Source: Lachnospiraceae bacterium UBA3821
GTDB taxonomy: Bacteria; Bacillota; Clostridia; Lachnospirales; Lachnospiraceae
Direction of reading: 5' to 3'
NCBI GenBank assembly: GCA_002368865.1
Contig: DFDT01000222.1
Location: forward strand, 1-24,447
Length of the DNA stretch: 24,447 nt
Shown here: positions 24,089 through 24,447 of the stretch, piece after piece
How the letters are laid out: each line of letters starts with the position of its first letter
Position numbering within the stretch: position 1 is the first letter of the stretch
Program-made: the position numbers and the translations under genes
Notes under the pieces: model-generated
The model's database searches: none
What the model was told of the DNA's origin: nothing
Seen by the model: only the letters and a program-made list of their open reading frames with translations

Positions 24089-24447
<359 letters not shown>

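Overview
The window looks like chromosomal DNA of a low-to-mid GC Clostridia, most likely a Lachnospiraceae-type gut anaerobe. The evidence is a spore-specific SpoVAC protein, an aldo/keto reductase with two ferredoxin-type clusters, a DegV protein, a Cthe_2159-type surface lipoprotein, strong Shine-Dalgarno sites and frequent GTG starts. I see no tRNA, rRNA, IS element or CRISPR. No gap between genes exceeds 300 bases.

Region 1 (1-9763) is a transport and drug-response block. A 5'-truncated ABC exporter half (+) converges with a three-gene minus-strand operon: TetR regulator, a PEP-synthase/rifampin-phosphotransferase-like dikinase that lacks the PEP/pyruvate barrel, and a MATE efflux pump. 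The TetR promoter overlaps a perfect 9-bp inverted repeat (28 bp overall) that is probably its operator. Diverging from it are two overlapping ABC exporter halves with their own promoter and a different 14-bp palindrome.

Region 2 (9777-12025) is a small + operon: DegV, a uridine-kinase-like P-loop protein and a SAM methyltransferase. It ends in a strong hairpin shared with the convergent lipoprotein gene (12048-13370, minus).

Region 3 (13495-23734) is a long, tightly spaced + run: ABC-F ATPase, adenosine deaminase, Fe-S aldo/keto reductase, Gfo/Idh oxidoreductase, an orphan SpoVAC, a YhfC-type intramembrane protease and, overlapping it, a 1199-residue soluble hybrid histidine kinase. The kinase has a PAS-like N-terminus, a tandemly duplicated sensor module of about 264 residues, and two receivers.

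Region 4 (23764-24447) is the most striking. A consensus promoter drives a 38-codon ORF with 8 Met and 7 Cys codons. It is followed by an intrinsic terminator and then by metY (O-acetylhomoserine sulfhydrylase, cut by the window end). Four RNA segments can form mutually exclusive helices, the layout expected of ribosome-mediated transcription attenuation. This is a candidate sulfur-amino-acid sensing attenuator controlling sulfur assimilation.

All assignments come from reading the sequence. No database search or folding program was run.
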